Source: JAFGBI01 sp964454025 (lineage in GTDB: Bacteria; Myxococcota_A; Polyangia; Polyangiales; Polyangiaceae). Taken from it: a stretch of DNA of 64,000 bases. The first letter of the stretch is position 1; every line of letters begins with the position of its first letter. The notes below the pieces were generated by a model. It ran no database searches. It was given only the letters and a program-made list of their open reading frames with translations, and was not told the origin of the DNA. A program made the position numbers and the translations under genes. This document shows positions 52,649-61,261 of this stretch, one piece after another. The stretch covers positions 1 through 64,000 of the forward strand of contig CAYVRP010000025.1 of the NCBI GenBank assembly GCA_964454025.1, read 5' to 3'.

Positions 52649-53755
52649 ATGAACGACCTACCGACGAGGCGACGGACCGACATCGGCGCGCCGCATTACC
52701 GCCGCTTCTTGCCGCCGATCGTGCAGCGCAACTACGGCCAGTGGCGGCACCACGAGATCCCACGCCCCGGCGTGTTGGTCCACACCGCCGCGTCGGGCGA
52801 GCGGCTCTACACGGTGCGCGCCGGCTCGCCGCGGCTGCTGAGCACCAAGACGATCCGGCTCTTCGCCGCGCTCGCGGACGAGTTCTCCGGCGGGCACCTC
52901 CGCTTCACCAGCCGCAACAACGTCGAGTTCTTGCTCACCGATCCCGACCGGATCGAGCCGCTCATCGCCCGGCTCGCGGAGGCGGGCTACCCCGTCGGCG
53001 GGACGGGGGCGTCGATCACCAGCATCGTGCACACCCAGGGGTGGGTGCACTGCCACTCGGCCGCCTCGGACGCCTCCGGGGTCACCAAATCCGTGATGGA
53101 CGAGCTCAGCCCCTACTTTTCGTCGATGCGCCTGCCGGCGCGGGTGCGCATCGCGTTCGCCTGCTGCATGAACATGTGCGGCGCGGTCCACTGCTCGGAC
53201 ATCGCCATCCTGGGGCTGCACCGCAAGCCGCCGCGCGTCGACCACGCGAGCATCGGGCGCGGGTGCGAGGTCCCGCCCACGGTGGCGGCCTGCCCGACGG
53301 GGGCGATCCGGCCCACGATGGTGGACGGCAAGCCCTCGGTCGAGGTGATCGAGGAGCGGTGCGTCTTCTGCGGCAACTGTTACACGGTCTGCCCCGCCAT
53401 GCGCCTGAACGACCCGGGCGACGGCGGCTCCATCTGGGTCGGGGGGAAGGTGTCCAACGCCCGGAGCGAACCCAAGTTCTCGAAGCTGGCGATCCCCTTC
53501 CTCCCCAACAACCCGCCGCGGTGGCCCGAGGTGGTCGAGGCGGTCAAGGGCCTCGTCGAGCTGTACGCCGCGCACGCCCGGCCCTTCGAGCGGCTCGGGG
53601 AGTGGATCGAGCGCATCGGCTGGCCCCGCTTCTTCCGGCTCGCCGGCATCCGCTTCACCCGGGCGCACATCGACGACTTCACCCACGCCGGGGAGACGTT
53701 CAAGCGTTCGCTGCAGGTCCGCCGGTCACCGGCCTGGGGCGGGGGAGGTCAGTGA
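52649..53755 (+). CDS. dsrB: Dissimilatory sulfite reductase beta subunit
   Basis: The 368-residue protein has VHTQGWVHCHSAASDASG (about 127-144), the siroheme-cluster cysteines FACCMNMCGAVHCSDIAI (about 169-186) and the ferredoxin pair ACPTGAI (about 214) and CVFCGNCYTVCP (about 238-249). DsrB carries the functional catalytic siroheme site in the alpha2beta2 enzyme. The gap to dsrA is 42 bases. The next ORF starts two bases after its stop, so translation is coupled. Confidence 0.97.
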   Translation: MNDLPTRRRTDIGAPHYRRFLPPIVQRNYGQWRHHEIPRPGVLVHTAASGERLYTVRAGSPRLLSTKTIRLFAALADEFSGGHLRFTSRNNVEFLLTDPDRIEPLIARLAEAGYPVGGTGASITSIVHTQGWVHCHSAASDASGVTKSVMDELSPYFSSMRLPARVRIAFACCMNMCGAVHCSDIAILGLHRKPPRVDHASIGRGCEVPPTVAACPTGAIRPTMVDGKPSVEVIEERCVFCGNCYTVCPAMRLNDPGDGGSIWVGGKVSNARSEPKFSKLAIPFLPNNPPRWPEVVEAVKGLVELYAAHARPFERLGEWIERIGWPRFFRLAGIRFTRAHIDDFTHAGETFKRSLQVRRSPAWGGGGQ

Positions 53756-53756
53756 G

Positions 53757-53990
53757 ATGACGGAGCTCTCGGTCGACGCGGTCGCGGAGGCGATGTACGC
53801 CCTGATCCGCGAGAACCACGGGAAGCGGAACCTCAAGCCCACCGATCTGACGAAGGCCATGCGGGAGCGCTTCGGCGAGGGCTGCGACAAGGCGCTCTGC
53901 AAGGCCGCCATCCGCCTGCTGGTCGACGACGGGCGGTGCATCTACTCGTACCTCGGGGGCAGCTACCTCGTGCTCCCGCCCGGGGCGTGA
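53757..53990 (+). CDS. dsrD: DsrD-like winged-helix protein
   Basis: The 77 residues match the length of DsrD (about 78). The layout is helix, NLKPTDLTKAM, a basic recognition helix around KALCKAAIRLLVDDG and a beta-wing ending YSYLGGSYLVLP, as in DsrD (…KKIL.ALV…YWSSG…YGL). DsrD is found in sulfite-reducing dsr operons and has been shown to increase DsrAB activity. The sequence is divergent, with two Cys. It lies directly after dsrB as is normal, which raises confidence. Confidence 0.8.
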   Translation: MTELSVDAVAEAMYALIRENHGKRNLKPTDLTKAMRERFGEGCDKALCKAAIRLLVDDGRCIYSYLGGSYLVLPPGA

Positions 53991-53995
53991 TCGGC

Positions 53996-55678
53996 ATGGC
54001 GCTGCTCCACCGTCGCGAGAGCGTCAAGCCGCTCAGCATCCCCCCGCGAGCCGCCGCGGGGCCGGGGGCCTCGCCGCTCCGGCCGCGCGGGGTGACCCGA
54101 CGCAGCCCCTGCCAGCAGCACTGCATCGCCGGCAACGACGTCCGCGGCGCGATCGCGCTGATCGCGCAGCACGAGCGGCTCGGGCTCTCGCTGGAGGAGG
54201 CCTTCGATCGGGCCTTCTACCGCTTCGTGCAGACCAGCCCCTTCCCGGCGACCATGGGCCGGATCTGCCCGCACCGGTGCGAGGAGCACTGCAGCCGCGG
54301 CGCCCAGGACGGCAGCGTGTCGGTGGGGGCCATCGAGCGCTTCGTGGGGGACTGGGCGATCGCCCGGGGGCTGCCCCTCCCCGGGCCGGAGGCCCCCCGC
54401 GAGGGGACGGGGCCGATCGCCGTGGTGGGCGCGGGGCCCGCCGGGTTGACCTGCGCCTACCACCTCGTCCGCCGCGGGCACCGGGTCACGGTCTACGACA
54501 GCAGCCCGCGTCCGGGCGGCCTGCTCCGCCACGCCGTGCCCCCCTACCGCCTGCCGCGGCCGGTGCTCGACGCGGAGATCACCCGCCTGCTCGCCCTCGG
54601 CGTCGAGCTCCGCTCCCGGACGACCATCGGCAAGGAGGTCACCCTCGACGACCTGCGCCGCACCCACGCCGCGGTCTTCGTCGCGGTCGGCGCGCCCAAC
54701 AGCCGCCCGGCGACGGTCCCGGGGGCGGACGGCCCCGGCGTGCACCTCGGCGCGCGGTTCCTGCGCGAGGCGGTGCGCGGGCAGACCCCCGCCGTCGGCC
54801 GCGAGGTCGTGGTGGTCGGCGGCGGCGCGACGGCCATCGACGCGGCGCGCGTGGCCGTGCGCCTGAGCCGGGGCCAGGCCCGGGTGCGGCTGCTGCGGCA
54901 GGAGAACGAGCACGTCAACCCCGAGCTCGAGGAGGCCATCGCCGAGGGGGTCGAGGTCATGCTCCTGACCACCGTCGTGGAGGTCCTCCGCGACGAAGAC
55001 GGCGCGGTGCGCGCGGTGCGAACCCAGCGCGTGACGCTCGGACCGATGACCCCGTCTGGCTTCCCGGAGCTCGTCCCCGTCGCCGGTGAGGACCACGCGC
55101 TCCGGGCGGACACGGTCGTCTTCGCCCTCGGGCAGGAGCCCGACTGGGCGCGCCTCGGGCTCGATCCAGGGGCCCCGTTCGCGCCCGAGCCGGGCGGCGA
55201 TCCCTCCCGCTGCCTCCTGTGGTCGGGCGGCGACGCCAACCGCCCCGGGCTGGCCGCGGAGGCCATCGCGCAGGGCCGGCAGGCGGCGTTCGCGATCGAC
55301 GCGGCCCTGCGCCAGGTGCCCGTCCCCGAGCCGGTGACGGCGCCGATCTTCGACCCCACGCGGCTCAAGCTCACCTGCTTCGAAGGCAAGCCGCGCCTGA
55401 CGCCGCGGCTCACCTCCATCGCCACCCGCCTGGCCGACCCCTGGAGCGAGGTGGCGCTGGACCACGACGCGGCGGCGATCCTGGCCGAGGCCAGCCGCTG
55501 CTACTCGTGCGGCGACTGCTCCGGCTGCGAGCGCTGCTGGATGTACTGCACGCCCGGCTGCATGAAGCGCTCGACCGACCGGCGGCCGGGACATTACTTC
55601 GAGATCAACCTCGACCTCTGTGACGGCTGCCGGAAGTGCGCGGAGGAGTGCCCCTGCGGGTTCCTGGAGATGGCGTAG
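53996..55678 (+). CDS. dsrL: DsrL-type NAD(P)H oxidoreductase with C-terminal ferredoxin domain
   Basis: DsrL is a GltD-like flavoprotein that exchanges electrons between NAD(P)H and DsrAB. The 560 residues have the N-terminal Cys pattern ICPHRCEEHC (about 89-98), the FAD site VVGAGPAGLTCAYHL (about 142) and the NAD(P)H site VVVVGGGATAIDAARVA (about 270). The C-terminal CYSCGDCSGCERCWMYC (about 501-517) and CDGCRKCAEECPCGF (about 541-555) pattern is diagnostic of DsrL. It is five bases after dsrD. In Allochromatium-type oxidisers DsrL serves sulfur oxidation; a reductive form is known in other lineages. Confidence 0.9.
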   Translation: MALLHRRESVKPLSIPPRAAAGPGASPLRPRGVTRRSPCQQHCIAGNDVRGAIALIAQHERLGLSLEEAFDRAFYRFVQTSPFPATMGRICPHRCEEHCSRGAQDGSVSVGAIERFVGDWAIARGLPLPGPEAPREGTGPIAVVGAGPAGLTCAYHLVRRGHRVTVYDSSPRPGGLLRHAVPPYRLPRPVLDAEITRLLALGVELRSRTTIGKEVTLDDLRRTHAAVFVAVGAPNSRPATVPGADGPGVHLGARFLREAVRGQTPAVGREVVVVGGGATAIDAARVAVRLSRGQARVRLLRQENEHVNPELEEAIAEGVEVMLLTTVVEVLRDEDGAVRAVRTQRVTLGPMTPSGFPELVPVAGEDHALRADTVVFALGQEPDWARLGLDPGAPFAPEPGGDPSRCLLWSGGDANRPGLAAEAIAQGRQAAFAIDAALRQVPVPEPVTAPIFDPTRLKLTCFEGKPRLTPRLTSIATRLADPWSEVALDHDAAAILAEASRCYSCGDCSGCERCWMYCTPGCMKRSTDRRPGHYFEINLDLCDGCRKCAEECPCGFLEMA

Positions 55679-55709
55679 TCACGGAGTCGTCCCCCCCGGA
55701 GTCGATCGC

Positions 55710-57101
55710 GTGTCCCTCGTCCCGCTCCCGCGCCTGGCCGTCGCCGGCCTCGCCGGCGACACCGGCAAGACGCTGGTGTCCCTGGGGATCACGATCGCGC
55801 TGCGCCGGCGCGGCGTACGGGTCGCGCCCTTCAAGAAGGGTCCGGACTACATCGACGCGGCCTGGCTCGGCACCGCAGCGGGGCGCCCCGCCCACCACCT
55901 CGACACCTTCCTCATGTCGGACGCGGCCGTCCTCGCCGCGCTCGTGCGCGGCAGCGACGGCGCCGATCTGGCGTTGATCGAGGGCAACCGGGGGTTGTTC
56001 GACGGGGCCGACGAGCGCGGCACCCACTCGACCGCCGCGCTCGCGCGGCGCGTCGGGGCGCCCGTCGTCCTGGTGGTCGACGCCAGCAAGGCCACCCGCA
56101 CCCTGGCCGCGCTGGTGCTCGGCTGCCGCGCGCTCGAGCCCGGGGTGCCGCTGGCGGGCGTGATCCTGAACCGCGTCGGTAACGAGCGGCACGCGCGGGT
56201 GGCGCGGGCGGCGATCACGGGCGAGGCGGGCGTCCCGGTGTTCGGGGCGGTGCCGCGGCTCGACGTCGATCCGCTCCCCGCACGCCACCTCGGGCTCCGC
56301 ACCCCCGGGGAGCACCCGGCCACCCACCGCGCGCTGGACGGCCTCCGCGCCGTGATCGAGGAGGCCGTCGACCTCGACGCGCTCGCGCGCCTCGCGGCCA
56401 CGGCGCCGGCGCTCCCCGCGCCCGCGGCGCCGCCGCCGGCGCCGCCACCGCCCGTCCGCGTGGGAGTCCTGCGCGACGCGGCGTTCTCCTTCTACTACGC
56501 GGAGAACCTGGCGGCGCTGGAGGCCGCCGGCGCGGAGTTGGTGCCGCTCTCGCCACTGGCCGACGTGGCGCTCCCCCCCATCGACGCGCTCTACGCGGGC
56601 GGCGGCTTCCCGGAGGAGCACGCCGTCCCGCTCGCCGGCAACGCCCCGTTCCGCCGCGCGCTGGCGGCGCGGATCCGCTCGGGGTTGCCGGTGTGGGCCG
56701 AGTGTGGCGGCCTGATGTACCTCGCGCGGTCGCTCCGCCACGCCGGCGCCGAGCACCCGATGGTGGGCGCGCTGCCCATCGACGTCGAGCAGACCGGCCG
56801 CCCCCAGGGCCACGGCTACGTCGAGGGGCGCGTCGACGCCGACAACCCCTTCCTCCCGCCCGGGACGCGCCTCCGGGGCCACGAGTTCCACTACTCCCGG
56901 CTGGTCGCGGCGGGGGCGCCGCCCGCGACCGCGGTGACGCTCACCCGCGGCGTCGGGATCGGCCGCGGCCGCGACGGCGTCGTCGGGGGTCGCGTCCTGG
57001 CGAGCTACCTGCACCTGTTCGCGCCGGGGACCCCCGAGTGGGCACCGGCGCTGGTCCGCGCCGCGCGCATCGCGCGCGAGCGGGCAGTCTGGACCCACTG
57101 A
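55710..57101 (+). CDS. dsrN: DsrN, cobyrinate a,c-diamide synthase-like amidotransferase
   Basis: DsrN is a glutamine amidotransferase (CbiA-like) that is thought to amidate siroheme for the sulfite reductase. GTG 55710 gives 463 residues. The N-terminal P-loop-type domain has VAGLAGDTGKTLVSLG (about 11-26) and PFKKGPDYIDAAWL (about 40-53). The C-terminal glutaminase domain has nucleophile Cys in WAECGGLMYLA (about 330) and HEFHYSRLV (about 394). A Pro/Ala linker of about 20 residues joins the two. Its place in the dsr operon distinguishes it from cobalamin CbiA. Confidence 0.9.
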   Translation: MSLVPLPRLAVAGLAGDTGKTLVSLGITIALRRRGVRVAPFKKGPDYIDAAWLGTAAGRPAHHLDTFLMSDAAVLAALVRGSDGADLALIEGNRGLFDGADERGTHSTAALARRVGAPVVLVVDASKATRTLAALVLGCRALEPGVPLAGVILNRVGNERHARVARAAITGEAGVPVFGAVPRLDVDPLPARHLGLRTPGEHPATHRALDGLRAVIEEAVDLDALARLAATAPALPAPAAPPPAPPPPVRVGVLRDAAFSFYYAENLAALEAAGAELVPLSPLADVALPPIDALYAGGGFPEEHAVPLAGNAPFRRALAARIRSGLPVWAECGGLMYLARSLRHAGAEHPMVGALPIDVEQTGRPQGHGYVEGRVDADNPFLPPGTRLRGHEFHYSRLVAAGAPPATAVTLTRGVGIGRGRDGVVGGRVLASYLHLFAPGTPEWAPALVRAARIARERAVWTH

Positions 57102-57118
57102 GCCCCAAGGAGAACGAG

Positions 57119-57436
57119 ATGGCGACCATCGCGGTAGGCGGCGTATCGATCGAGGTGGACGAGGACGGCTTCATCCAGGAACCGGAGAAGTGGAGCGAGG
57201 CGGTCGCGCTCCACCTCGCGCGAACGGAGGGCGTCGACGCCCTCGGCGAGGCCCACTGGAAGGTCATCCACTACTTGCGCGACTACTACCAGAAGTTCGG
57301 CGTCGCCCCCATGATCCGCAAGCTCTGCAAGGAGCTGGGGATGAAGCTGAACGAGATCTACGAGCTGTTCCCGACGGGCCCCGCCAAGGGGGCCTGCAAG
57401 GCCGCGGGGCTGCCGAAGCCCACCGGGTGCGTGTAG
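57119..57436 (+). CDS. dsrC: DsrC sulfur-carrier protein
   Basis: The 105-residue protein is preceded by AAGGAG. DsrC takes sulfur from DsrAB as a trisulfide on two C-terminal cysteines and hands it to DsrMKJOP. Both are present: C93 in GPAKGACKAAGLP and the penultimate C104 in PKPTGCV, separated by ten residues. FGVAPMIRKLCKELGM and LNEIYELFPTGP are family hallmarks. This is a full DsrC, not a TusE form, because both Cys exist. It is placed between dsrN and dsrM. Confidence 0.97.
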   Translation: MATIAVGGVSIEVDEDGFIQEPEKWSEAVALHLARTEGVDALGEAHWKVIHYLRDYYQKFGVAPMIRKLCKELGMKLNEIYELFPTGPAKGACKAAGLPKPTGCV

Positions 57437-57443
57437 GGCGCGC

Positions 57444-58472
57444 ATGAGCGAGGCACGCGTGCGGCACGGGTGGTGGCTCCGACACGCCGGCGGCTCCCTC
57501 GCCGCCGTGCTCGTGCTGGCCGCGATCCCGCTCGTCGGCGCCGGCCTGCTCGGCCTGCGCGCCCCGTTCGCGCTCGGCGTCCCGGCCCTCGCGCTCACGC
57601 TCTTCGTCGTCGGCGTCACGCTGCGGGTCGCGCGGTGGATGCGCGCCCCGGTGCCCTTCCGCATCCCCGTCACGACCGGGCAGCAGGCCTTCTTGCCGTG
57701 GCTCCGGCCGCGCCGCCTGGGCAGCCCGCGCGGCGCCGGCGAGGTGGCGGCGCGCCTGCTCGTCGACGTCCTCCTCTTCCGCCCCCTGCTGCGGCGCGCA
57801 ACCACCGTGCCCGCGGGCCACGAGGAGCTCGGCGCGGCCCGGCTCCCGTGGCTCTGGCTCCTCGCCGCGCTCTTTCACGGCTCGCTCGCCGTGATCGCCC
57901 TCCGCCACCTCTGCCTCTTCGCCACGCCGGTGCCGACCTGGCTCGCCGCCCTCGCCGCCGCCGACGCCTGGCTCGAGCTCGGGACGCCCCGGCTGCACCT
58001 CACCGGGGTCGCCCTGCTGGTCGCGATCGCGGGGCTCCTCGCCCGACGCCTCCTGCTCCCGCGGCTGCGGTACGTCTCGCTCGCCGCCGACTACTTCCCG
58101 CTCTGGCTCCTCGCGGCCATCGGGGTCACCGGCCTGACGATGCGCCACTTCACCGGGGTCGATCTGGTGGCGGTACGCACCCTGCTGCGCACCAGCGCGA
58201 ACCTCGCCGCCGTGGTGCCGGCCGAGCTCGATCCGGTGTTCCTGCTGCACCTGTTCCTGGTCGGCGCGCTCCTCGTCTACTTCCCAATGAGCAAGCTGAT
58301 GCACATGCCCGGGGCCCTGATGAGCCCGACGCTGGGCCTCGGCAACACCAGCCGCGAGGTGCGCCACGTGAACCCGTACAACCCGCGGGTCGCGCCGCGC
58401 TCGTACGCGGAGTACGAGGCCGAGTTCCGCGAGCGCATGATCGAGGCCGGGTTGCCGGTCACGGAGGGGTGA
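57444..58472 (+). CDS. dsrM: DsrM membrane cytochrome b subunit
   Basis: This is a 342-residue NarI-like heme b protein with six helices, the quinone-reactive membrane subunit of DsrMKJOP. Two candidate heme histidines lie in AALFHGSLAVIALRHL (about 140-155) and two more in MRHFTGVDLV and LLHLFLVGALLVYFPMSKLMHM (about 233, 270-290). The C terminus NPYNPRVAPRSYAEYE is cytoplasmic and typical. Seven bases after dsrC and one base before dsrK. Confidence 0.95.
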   Translation: MSEARVRHGWWLRHAGGSLAAVLVLAAIPLVGAGLLGLRAPFALGVPALALTLFVVGVTLRVARWMRAPVPFRIPVTTGQQAFLPWLRPRRLGSPRGAGEVAARLLVDVLLFRPLLRRATTVPAGHEELGAARLPWLWLLAALFHGSLAVIALRHLCLFATPVPTWLAALAAADAWLELGTPRLHLTGVALLVAIAGLLARRLLLPRLRYVSLAADYFPLWLLAAIGVTGLTMRHFTGVDLVAVRTLLRTSANLAAVVPAELDPVFLLHLFLVGALLVYFPMSKLMHMPGALMSPTLGLGNTSREVRHVNPYNPRVAPRSYAEYEAEFRERMIEAGLPVTEG

Positions 58473-58473
58473 G

Positions 58474-60102
58474 GTGGCCGCGCCGAAGCCCGATCAGGCC
58501 GCGTTCTACGATCCGGCGCACCTCCTTCGGGTCGACCACCGGCCCCCGCCCGGCGACTGGCTGGAGACGCCGGCCCGGTTCGAGCCGGGCGGCTACCTCT
58601 ACCCCGCGAAGCCGAAGAACCTGCAGGCCCTGGGCCTGCCCCACGCGCACGACTGGTCCCCGAACGACGAGGACTGGCAGCTCCCGCAGGACTGGCAGCG
58701 GATCGTGCTCGAGGGGATGCGGGAGCGGATCGAGCGCTCGCGCACCCTCCAGCTCTTCATGGACAACTGCGTGCGCTGCGGCGCCTGCGCCGAGCGTTGC
58801 CCGTTCTTCCTCGGCAGCGGCGATCCGAAGAACATGCCCGTACTGCGCGCCGAGCTGCTGCGATCGGTCTATCGCCGGCACTTCACGCTGGCCGGCCGCC
58901 TCATGGGCGAGATGGTGGGCGCGCGGGAGCTCACCCCCGCGGTGCTGAAGGAGTGGTTCAAGTACTTCTTCCAGTGCACGGAGTGCCGGCGCTGCGCGGT
59001 CTTCTGCCCGCAGGGCATCGACACCGCCGAGATCACCATGCTGGCGCGGGAGCTCTTGCTGCTGCTCGGGCTGTCGGTCAACTGGGTGCTCGAGCCGGTC
59101 GCCAACTGCCATCGGACGGGCAACCACCTCGGCATCCAGCCGCACGCCTTCCAGGACGCGCTCGAGTTCCTCGCCGACGAGCTCGCGGAGATCACCGGCG
59201 TCCGGGTGCAGGTCCCGATCAATCGGCGGGGCGCCGAGATCCTCTTCGTCACGCCCTCGGGCGATCTGCTGGCGGACCCCGGCACCTACACGGCGATGGG
59301 CTACCTCGCCCTCTTCCACGAGCTCGGCCTCGACTACACCTTCAGCACCTACGCCTCGGAGGGCGGCAATTTCGGGCTCTTCGCGTCGGTGGAGCTGATG
59401 AAGAAGCTCAACGCGAAGATCTACGCGGAGGCGCGCCGCCTCGGGGTCAAGTGGATCCTGGGCGGCGAGTGCGGGCACATGTGGCGGGTGGTGCACCAGT
59501 ACATGGACACCCTGAACGGGCCCGCCGACTTCCTCGAGGTACCGTCCTCCCCGGTCACCGGCACCCGCTTCGAGCGCGCGCGCTCCACCAAGATGGTCCA
59601 CATCGCGGAGTTCACCGCGGATCTGGTGGCCCACGGCCGGCTCCGCCTGGATCCGGCCCGGAACGCGGCCGTGTGCGCCACCTTCCACGATTCGTGCAAC
59701 CCCGCCCGCGCCATGGGGCTGCTCGACGAGCCGCGCGCGGTGCTGCGCGCCGTCTGCCCGCGCTTCTTCGAGATGGCGGCGGACACCATCCGCGAGCGCA
59801 CGCTCTGCTGCGGGGGCGGCGCCGGGCTCGGCGCCGACGAGAACATGGCGGTGCGCCTGCGCGGCGGCATGCCCCGCGGCCGGGAGGTCGCCCGCGTCCG
59901 CGACGCCCACGGCGTGAACACGCTGGTCACCATCTGCGCCATCGACCGCGTGACGTTGACCACCGTCTGCGACTTCTGGGCGCCCCCGGTCCGCGTGGCG
60001 GGGCTGCACGAGCTGGTCGGCAACGCGCTGATCATGAAGGGCGAGAAGGCGCGCACCGAGAACCTGCGGCACGAGCCGCTGGCACCGGAGGCCGCGGGAT
60101 GA
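58474..60102 (+). CDS. dsrK: DsrK, HdrD-like catalytic subunit of DsrMKJOP
   Basis: DsrK should reduce the DsrC trisulfide at the cytoplasmic face. GTG start, 542 residues. After GGYLYPAKPKN (about 37-47) come ferredoxin motifs CVRCGACAERCP (about 98) and CTECRRCAVFCP (about 168), then CCG-type segments GGECGHMWRVV, FHDSCNPARAMG, and LCCGGGAGLGA (about 445). The last conserved cysteine occurs as TICAIDR (about 488), with Asp where HdrD has the second Cys of CxxC. The end NALIMKGEKARTENL is typical of DsrK. It overlaps dsrJ by ATGA. Confidence 0.95.
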   Translation: MAAPKPDQAAFYDPAHLLRVDHRPPPGDWLETPARFEPGGYLYPAKPKNLQALGLPHAHDWSPNDEDWQLPQDWQRIVLEGMRERIERSRTLQLFMDNCVRCGACAERCPFFLGSGDPKNMPVLRAELLRSVYRRHFTLAGRLMGEMVGARELTPAVLKEWFKYFFQCTECRRCAVFCPQGIDTAEITMLARELLLLLGLSVNWVLEPVANCHRTGNHLGIQPHAFQDALEFLADELAEITGVRVQVPINRRGAEILFVTPSGDLLADPGTYTAMGYLALFHELGLDYTFSTYASEGGNFGLFASVELMKKLNAKIYAEARRLGVKWILGGECGHMWRVVHQYMDTLNGPADFLEVPSSPVTGTRFERARSTKMVHIAEFTADLVAHGRLRLDPARNAAVCATFHDSCNPARAMGLLDEPRAVLRAVCPRFFEMAADTIRERTLCCGGGAGLGADENMAVRLRGGMPRGREVARVRDAHGVNTLVTICAIDRVTLTTVCDFWAPPVRVAGLHELVGNALIMKGEKARTENLRHEPLAPEAAG

Positions 60103-60485
60103 TCGACGGCGGCCGGGCAATCGGCGGCGCTTTCCTCGCCGTGCTGCTGGGGGCGGCCCCCGCCTGGGTCGCGTCCGCCTGGGGCGCCCCGGGTCCCGTG
60201 CTGAGCCGACCCGTTTCCCCCGGGGACTGCGTGGAGCCGGCGGCCGCGATGCGCCGCGACCACCCGGCCCTGCTGGTCGCCTGGCGCGACCAGGTGGTCC
60301 GGCGCGGGGATCGCTGGCACCGGACGGCGGACGGGCGGCGCCTCCGCGTGAGCCTGACCCGGACCTGCCTCGGGTGTCACGGCGGCGCGGCGGCGTTCTG
60401 TGATCGGTGCCACGAGGAGGCGGGGATCACGCCGAGGTGTTGGGACTGCCACCCGCGCTCGCCCGAGGGCGCGGGTTCACCCTGA
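60099..60485 (+). CDS. dsrJ: DsrJ triheme cytochrome c (dsrAB-linked copy)
   Basis: The 128-residue protein has an N-terminal hydrophobic signal/anchor (AFLAVLLGAAPAWVASAWG). CVEPAAAMRRDH near residue 47 carries the conserved Cys of the DsrJ Cys/His-ligated heme. RDQVVRRGD follows, then the three heme sites CLGCH, CDRCH and CWDCH. It is the periplasmic cytochrome of DsrMKJOP. Compared with the copy at 45455 it has about ten extra residues at the C terminus. It overlaps dsrK by four bases. Confidence 0.92.
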   Translation: MIDGGRAIGGAFLAVLLGAAPAWVASAWGAPGPVLSRPVSPGDCVEPAAAMRRDHPALLVAWRDQVVRRGDRWHRTADGRRLRVSLTRTCLGCHGGAAAFCDRCHEEAGITPRCWDCHPRSPEGAGSP

Positions 60486-60499
60486 GAGCGAGGACGGGG

Positions 60500-61237
60500 A
60501 TGCACAGAAGGAGCTTCCTGAAGACCGGCGTGCTGCTGTCGGCGGGGCTCGCCGGCGGGAGCGGGCTGCCGCTGCTCACCGCGCTCCGCGCCCGCGCCGC
60601 CGGTGAGGAGCCCCGGGTGCCCGGCGTCCGCTGGGGCATGGTGATCGAGCTCGGCCGCTGCCCCCCGGGCTGCACCGCGTGCGTCGACGCCTGCCGGGTC
60701 GAGAACGGCCTGCACCCGGACGCGGATCCGCGCTGGGACGTGCATCGGATCCGCCTGGTCGAGGTCGAGAGCACCCGGTTCGCCGGCGCGACCACCAAGA
60801 CGGTCCCCCTGCTGTGCAACCACTGCGACGAGCCCCCCTGCGTCCTCGCCTGCCCCATCCAGGCGACCTACCGCCGCCCGGACGGCATCGTGATCGTGGA
60901 TCCACACCGCTGCATGGGCTGCCGCTACTGCATGATCGCGTGCCCCTACGACGCGCGTCACTTCAACTTCCGCGACGCCGAGGCCCCCCCGCGCCCCGAC
61001 CGCCCGCGGCGCGCGCACGGCGTCGCGGAGTCCTGCGATCTCTGCGCGCACCGGCTCGATCGCGGCCAGCCGCCCGCGTGCGTCGCCGCCTGCGCGGCGG
61101 CGGGAGCCCGGGCCATCCACGTCGGCGACCTCGACGACCCCGACAGCGAGGGCTCCGCGCTCCTGCGCGCGCACCCGGCCCGGCGCCTCCGCGAGGGGAT
61201 GGGCACGGAGCCGAAGGTCTTCTACGTGGGGCTCTAG
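60500..61237 (+). CDS. dsrO: DsrO periplasmic iron-sulfur protein (dsrAB-linked copy)
   Basis: This 245-residue ferredoxin-like protein has a clear twin-arginine signal MHRRSFLKTGVLL. Cluster motifs: CPPGCTACVDAC (about 54-65), CNHCDEPPCVLACP (about 110-123), CMGCRYCMIACP (about 143-154) and CDLCAHRLDRGQPPACVAAC (about 180-199). It passes electrons between DsrJ and DsrP. About 14 bases follow dsrJ. Compared with the copy at 36053 it has the same cluster order but a stronger Tat motif. Confidence 0.94.
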   Translation: MHRRSFLKTGVLLSAGLAGGSGLPLLTALRARAAGEEPRVPGVRWGMVIELGRCPPGCTACVDACRVENGLHPDADPRWDVHRIRLVEVESTRFAGATTKTVPLLCNHCDEPPCVLACPIQATYRRPDGIVIVDPHRCMGCRYCMIACPYDARHFNFRDAEAPPRPDRPRRAHGVAESCDLCAHRLDRGQPPACVAACAAAGARAIHVGDLDDPDSEGSALLRAHPARRLREGMGTEPKVFYVGL

Positions 61238-61261
61238 CCCCCACGCGGCGCGGGGTGGAGC

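Noticed and set aside
55710..57101. Cobalamin-pathway CbiA
   Set aside because: The gene is inside the dsr operon between dsrL and dsrC and no other cobalamin gene is near, so DsrN is the better call.
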